NCBI GenBank assembly: GCA_002327785.1
Contig: DCUI01000205.1
Span: forward strand, 1-17,062
Length of the DNA stretch: 17,062 nt
Origin: Phycisphaerales bacterium UBA2218
GTDB lineage: Bacteria > Planctomycetota > Phycisphaerae > Sedimentisphaerales > Anaerobacaceae
Direction: 5' to 3'
In this document: positions 13,708 to 17,062 of the stretch, piece after piece
Layout: every line of letters starts with the position of its first letter
Position numbering within the stretch: the stretch's first letter is position 1
Notes under the pieces: model-generated
Seen by the model: only the letters and a program-made list of their open reading frames with translations
The model's database searches: none
What the model was told of the DNA's origin: nothing
Position numbers and translations under genes: made by a program

Positions 13708-15642
13708 ATGGCGGGTGGCGTGGAACGAACGAGCGGCATGGGGAGCAGACATACGATGCCCAAGCTGATTGCTGTTCTTGTGGTCGTGGCGATCATTGGC
13801 GGAGGCGTCGTCTGGCTCACGGTGGTCCGAGGCAGCGACAAGTCCACGCAGGACGTGGCGACCTTCACGGCCAAGCGGGGACCCATGACGATCAGCGTCG
13901 TCGAGTCCGGCACGATCAAGGCCCGCGACCAGGTCATCATCAAGAACGAGGTGGAAGGTCGGACCTCCATCATCACGCTCGTGCGCGAGGGGACGCACGT
14001 CAAGAAAGGCGAGGTGCTGGTCGAGCTGGACGCCAGCACGCTCCAGGACAACAAGATCGATCAGGAAATCCGCGTCCAGAACACCAAGGCAACGTACCTC
14101 AACGCCAACGAGAACCTTGCCATCGTGTCCAGCCAGGCGGACAGCGACGTCAACGAAGCGGCGCTGGCTGTGGAGTTCGCACAGCAAGACCTGCGGAAGT
14201 ACGAGCTGGGCCAGTACCCCAAGGACGTCAACGAGGTGAATAAAAGGATCACGCTGGCGAAGGAGGAATTGAAGAGGGCCCAGGATACGCTTGATTGGTC
14301 GAACAAGCTCTTCCAGGAGAAATATCTCTCCGAGACGGAAAAAACGGCGGACGAGATCGCCGTGAAGCGAAAGCAACTGGAGGTCGATCTGGCCGAGGGC
14401 GATCTCAAGCTCCTGCAGGATTTCACCTACCCCCGGCAGATTCGCCAGCTCAAGAGCGACGTGCAACAGGCAGTCTCGGCCCTCGACCGCGTCAAACGCA
14501 AGGCCGACGCCGACAAGAGACAGGCCCAGGCCGATCTGACGGCCAAGGAGGCCGAATATGCCCGCCAACAGCAGAAACTGCAGAAGATCCTGGATCAGCT
14601 CACAAAGACGACGATCCCTGCGCCGAGCGACGGGTTGGTTGTCTACGCCACCAGCACCAAAGGCGGCTTTGCCAGCATGATGAAGGAACCGCTGGCGGAG
14701 GGCCAGCAGGTAGTCGAGAAACAGGAGCTGATCTACCTGCCCATGAGCGCCTCGACCATGGCGGAGGTCGGCGTTCACGAGGCGAGCCTGGCCAAGGTGC
14801 GGGTCGGGCAGCCCGCCATCGTCACGGTCGAAACCCTGCCCGGCAAGCGGTTCCTGGGGACGGTGGGTCTGGTCGCCCCGCTGCCGGACAGCACGGGCAT
14901 GTTCCTGAACCCCGATCTGAAGGTCTTCAACACGCAAATCTACCTGGATACGGACGATCCGGCCCTTCGATCCGGGATGACGTGCAGGGCGGAGATTATC
15001 GTCGAGCAATATGAGGATGCGGTCTACGTGCCCATGCAGGCGGTGACGCGCGCCGCGGGAGACCCGATGGTCTACGTCCAGGAGGGCAAATCGGTCGTGC
15101 CGCGCAAGGTCGAGATCGGCCTGGACAACAACCGGATGATCCGGATCGTCAGCGGACTGAAGGAAGGCGAAGCCGTCGTGCTCGATCCGCCGCTGACATT
15201 CTCCTCCGTTGACACCGTGGTGGCCGGCGGTGCGGAGCCGAATGCCGCTGGTGAGAGGCGCGACGGGATTGACCAGGGGATTCGCGACCGGCTCGACGCT
15301 TCTCGCTCCCCCGCCGGCATGCCGGCGGGGACAGCGCCGGCGTCCGGCAGTGTCGCTGCGAGCAGGAAAGAAACGACTGACGACGTCACTACAAGCGCGC
15401 CCGCCGTCCCCCAGGCAACGCCGGGCCAGACACCCCAGGGCTTCCCGCCGCCCGGCCAGATGTCGCCGGGCATGGCGAACCTGACCCCGGAACAGCAGAA
15501 GCAAATGCAAAAGCAGATGCAGAAGGCGATGGAAATCATGAAGAACCTGTCCGAGGAAGAGAAGGAGAAGCTCAAGAACATGTCCATGGAAGAGAGGATC
15601 GAGTTCTTCAAGGAGAAAATGGGGACAGAGGAACAGCAATGA
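13708..15642 (+). CDS. HlyD/MacA-like periplasmic adaptor with long C-terminal tail
   Basis: This 644-residue membrane-fusion protein is much longer than typical MacA (about 370). ATG 13708 has AGGAG seven bases upstream. A membrane anchor lies at about 19-40. The first half-lipoyl/barrel-sandwich motif follows (VVESGTIKARDQVIIKNE, VREGTHVKKGEVLVELD), then an extended coiled-coil hairpin (about 110-300, rich in Lys/Glu/Gln/Ala), the second lipoyl half (TIPAPSDGLVVYATS), beta-barrel strands (VGVHEASLAKVRVGQPAIV) and a membrane-proximal domain (GLDNNRMIRIVSGLKEGEAVV). From about residue 510 there is a non-family extension: Gly/Pro/Ala-rich linker, then Gln/Lys/Met helices (LTPEQQKQMQKQMQKAME, LSEEEKEKLKNMSMEERIEF). 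A 22-base palindrome is inserted in frame in this linker. It overlaps the permease gene by four bases. Confidence 0.9.
   Translation: MAGGVERTSGMGSRHTMPKLIAVLVVVAIIGGGVVWLTVVRGSDKSTQDVATFTAKRGPMTISVVESGTIKARDQVIIKNEVEGRTSIITLVREGTHVKKGEVLVELDASTLQDNKIDQEIRVQNTKATYLNANENLAIVSSQADSDVNEAALAVEFAQQDLRKYELGQYPKDVNEVNKRITLAKEELKRAQDTLDWSNKLFQEKYLSETEKTADEIAVKRKQLEVDLAEGDLKLLQDFTYPRQIRQLKSDVQQAVSALDRVKRKADADKRQAQADLTAKEAEYARQQQKLQKILDQLTKTTIPAPSDGLVVYATSTKGGFASMMKEPLAEGQQVVEKQELIYLPMSASTMAEVGVHEASLAKVRVGQPAIVTVETLPGKRFLGTVGLVAPLPDSTGMFLNPDLKVFNTQIYLDTDDPALRSGMTCRAEIIVEQYEDAVYVPMQAVTRAAGDPMVYVQEGKSVVPRKVEIGLDNNRMIRIVSGLKEGEAVVLDPPLTFSSVDTVVAGGAEPNAAGERRDGIDQGIRDRLDASRSPAGMPAGTAPASGSVAASRKETTDDVTTSAPAVPQATPGQTPQGFPPPGQMSPGMANLTPEQQKQMQKQMQKAMEIMKNLSEEEKEKLKNMSMEERIEFFKEKMGTEEQQ
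15309..15330. repeat. 22-base perfect palindrome inside the adaptor coding sequence
   Basis: CCCC-GCCGGC-AT-GCCGGC-GGGG at 15309-15330 reads identically on both strands and encodes SPAGMPAG in the adaptor linker (about residues 534-541). It resembles REP-type palindromes commonly found between genes, here tolerated inside a low-complexity coding region. Confidence 0.85.
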
Positions 15643-16919
15643 TGTGGCATGGGGTCAAGATCGCCAGGAATATCCGGTCGGGCCTGGAGAACCTTTTGCT
15701 CCACAAGCTGCGCTCGTTTCTGACCATGCTGGGCGTTGTGTTCGGCGTCGGCAGTGTGGTGGCCATGCTCTCCGTCGGCGAGGGGGCCGGCCGGGAGGCT
15801 CTGGAGCAGATCCGCAAGCTTGGCAGCAACAACATCATCGTCTCGTCCGTCAAGCCCGCGGAGGATCAGTCCGCGAGCATGAACCGCGCCTCGGCGGGCA
15901 TGAGCATGTACGGCCTTACCTATGAGGACCAACTGCGAATGGCCGAGAGCCTCGAGCACGTGGAGCGGACTGCCCCCGTGAAGCTGTTGCGCCAGGATGC
16001 CCGGCTCGGCGAGCAAACCCTGGAAGTCCGGGTCGTAGGGACCACGCCGGACTGGTTCGAACTCGTCAGTCGCGATGTTCTGGCTGGGCGAGTCCTTCTC
16101 TCGATGAACCAGGGGGCCCCGGCCCCCGCCGCCGTCCTGACCGAGTTCGGCGCCAGGAAACTGCTGGCCACGAAGCACAGCATCGGCGAATGGATTCGAA
16201 TCGGCGGCAACTGCTTCCAGATCGTGGGCATCGTCAAGAGCGAGGGCGGCAAGGCGGGCGAACTCCAGATGCCTGATGACGAAGTGGATGCCTACGTCCC
16301 CATCGCCATCGCCCGCCAGTACTTCGGCGACGTGAGCACGCGCTCCGCCTCCGGGTCGCGGGCCCTCGAGCGGGTCGAGCTGCACCAGGCGATCGTGCAG
16401 GTTGACGGGATCGAGAACGTGGAATCGACCGCCCGGGCAATCGAGCGGATGCTCGGGCAATTCCACAAAAAGAAGGATTACTCCGTCAGCGTCCCGCTGG
16501 CCCTGCTGCGCCAGGCGGAGGCCTCCAAGCGCCGGTCGAGCATCGTTTTGGGCTCCATCGCGGGCATCAGCCTGCTCGTCGGCGGCATCGGGATTATGAA
16601 CATCATGCTGGCCTCGGTCACCGAGCGGACCCGCGAGATCGGCATCCGCCGGGCCATCGGCGCCAAGCGGCGCCAGATCATTTATCAATTCCTCGTGGAG
16701 ACGGTCGTGCTTTCCACCACCGGCGGACTCATCGGCCTGGGAATCGGCGCCCTGATCCCACGACTCATCACCCACTTCTCCGGCATGACCACGATCCTCA
16801 CCTGGAAGGGCATCCTGCTGCCCCTGCTGATCAGCATGAGCATCGGCATCCTCTTCGGTCTGTACCCGGCCGTCCACGCCGCCCAGGTGGACCCGATCAT
16901 CGCCTTGCGACACGAATAG
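15639..16919 (+). CDS. MacB-type ABC transporter permease without ATPase domain
   Basis: This 426-residue FtsX/MacB-family permease begins at ATG 15639 (or 15642), overlapping the adaptor stop, with GAGGAA five bases upstream. The first membrane helix is about residues 27-47 (LTMLGVVFGVGSVVAML). A large MacB_PCD periplasmic domain spans about 50-290. The C-terminal FtsX domain has three helices from about 305: SIVLGSIAGISLLVGGIGIMN, then ERTREIGIRRAIGAKRRQI, a typical coupling segment, and IGILFGLYPAVHAAQVDPIIALRHE at the end. E. coli MacB carries its own N-terminal ATPase; this protein does not, so a separate ATPase must exist, probably beyond the window end. With the adaptor it forms an export or lipoprotein-type transport complex; substrate unknown. 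Confidence 0.92.
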   Translation: MMWHGVKIARNIRSGLENLLLHKLRSFLTMLGVVFGVGSVVAMLSVGEGAGREALEQIRKLGSNNIIVSSVKPAEDQSASMNRASAGMSMYGLTYEDQLRMAESLEHVERTAPVKLLRQDARLGEQTLEVRVVGTTPDWFELVSRDVLAGRVLLSMNQGAPAPAAVLTEFGARKLLATKHSIGEWIRIGGNCFQIVGIVKSEGGKAGELQMPDDEVDAYVPIAIARQYFGDVSTRSASGSRALERVELHQAIVQVDGIENVESTARAIERMLGQFHKKKDYSVSVPLALLRQAEASKRRSSIVLGSIAGISLLVGGIGIMNIMLASVTERTREIGIRRAIGAKRRQIIYQFLVETVVLSTTGGLIGLGIGALIPRLITHFSGMTTILTWKGILLPLLISMSIGILFGLYPAVHAAQVDPIIALRHE

Positions 16920-16940
16920 CCCGGGCGGTGACGGCCCGGG
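16920..16940 (+). terminator. GC-rich hairpin after the permease gene
   Basis: CCCGGGC (16920-16926) pairs with GCCCGGG (16934-16940) around a 7-base loop, directly after the stop codon. There is no T-tract, so termination is possible but weak; transcription could continue to a downstream ATPase gene. Confidence 0.4.
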
Positions 16941-17010
16941 AACTTCGAAATTCGAATCTCGAAATCCGAAACAAATCCAAAGCACCAAATCCAAATGACC
17001 GAAACGCTGT
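16941..17010. repeat. TTCGAAATTCGAATCTCGAA-type dispersed repeat
   Basis: The stretch after the hairpin (AACTTCGAAATTCGAATCTC and on to ATCCAAATGACCGAAACG) is a degenerate AT-rich repeat that on the minus strand gives the residues LVLWICFGFRDSNFEV. This is a frequent spurious translation in planctomycete and other environmental genomes (general knowledge). The remaining bases to 17062 show no gene. Confidence 0.6.
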
Positions 17011-17062
17011 CGCCGCTCCCGGGGCCCGTTTTGGGCCGTTAGCCCGACTTCGCGGATTCGGG

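Noticed and set aside
13483..15639. Minus-strand open frame of 718 residues opposite the adaptor gene
   Set aside because: Shadow of the coiled-coil-rich adaptor; the Leu/Arg/His-rich translation has no domain logic and the plus strand has a ribosome site, promoter and motifs.
15072..16994. Minus-strand open frame of 640 residues opposite the permease gene
   Set aside because: Shadow of MacB-type coding sequence; it also runs through the dispersed repeat that yields the spurious FGFRDSNFE translation.

Overview
The window reads as a high-GC bacterial chromosome, most likely a Planctomycetota genome (Phycisphaerae or Sedimentisphaerales type). This is inferred from gene content: a Tat-exported sugar-phosphate-isomerase-like TIM barrel protein, an ECF sigma factor followed by a zinc-finger anti-sigma fused to a large periplasmic domain, and several families of dispersed intergenic repeats. 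No rRNA, tRNA or CRISPR array was seen.

Layout. Positions 1-604 hold no convincing gene, but contain a structured stretch and a strong bidirectional terminator (488-522). On the minus strand, 605-1888 carry the exported TIM barrel protein and a small two-helix membrane protein. Positions 1889-2470 are intergenic, with two very stable inverted repeats, a TTGACA promoter and a hairpin-rich leader. Positions 2472-6592 form a branched-chain amino-acid block: two tandem 576-residue acetolactate synthase large subunits, each with its own TTGACA-type promoter, then one small subunit. A GNAT acetyltransferase follows (6688-7188).

Positions 7199-11058 are an accessory region. Four copies (A-D) of a dispersed repeat separate four small modules: a ParE/RelE-type toxin with antitoxin (minus strand), a HigB/HigA pair, dinD, and a membrane-anchored unknown that is probably frameshifted. 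Three copies (B, C, D) contain a promoter-like TTGACA-N17-CATAAT (or TACAAC) preceded by a hairpin. Copy A keeps only the part downstream of the promoter. This repeat-and-module arrangement is the most unusual element here.

Positions 11059-11564 are repeat-bearing intergenic DNA. Positions 11565-13570 encode the ECF sigma factor overlapping its membrane anti-sigma and end at a strong terminator (13597-13636). An extended -10 promoter then drives a HlyD/MacA-like adaptor with a long charged C-terminal tail, overlapping a MacB-type permease that lacks its ATPase domain. The last 140 bases hold a hairpin and another dispersed repeat. The sigma, anti-sigma and exporter genes look like an envelope-response cluster, but no sequence evidence ties the exporter to the sigma factor beyond adjacency.
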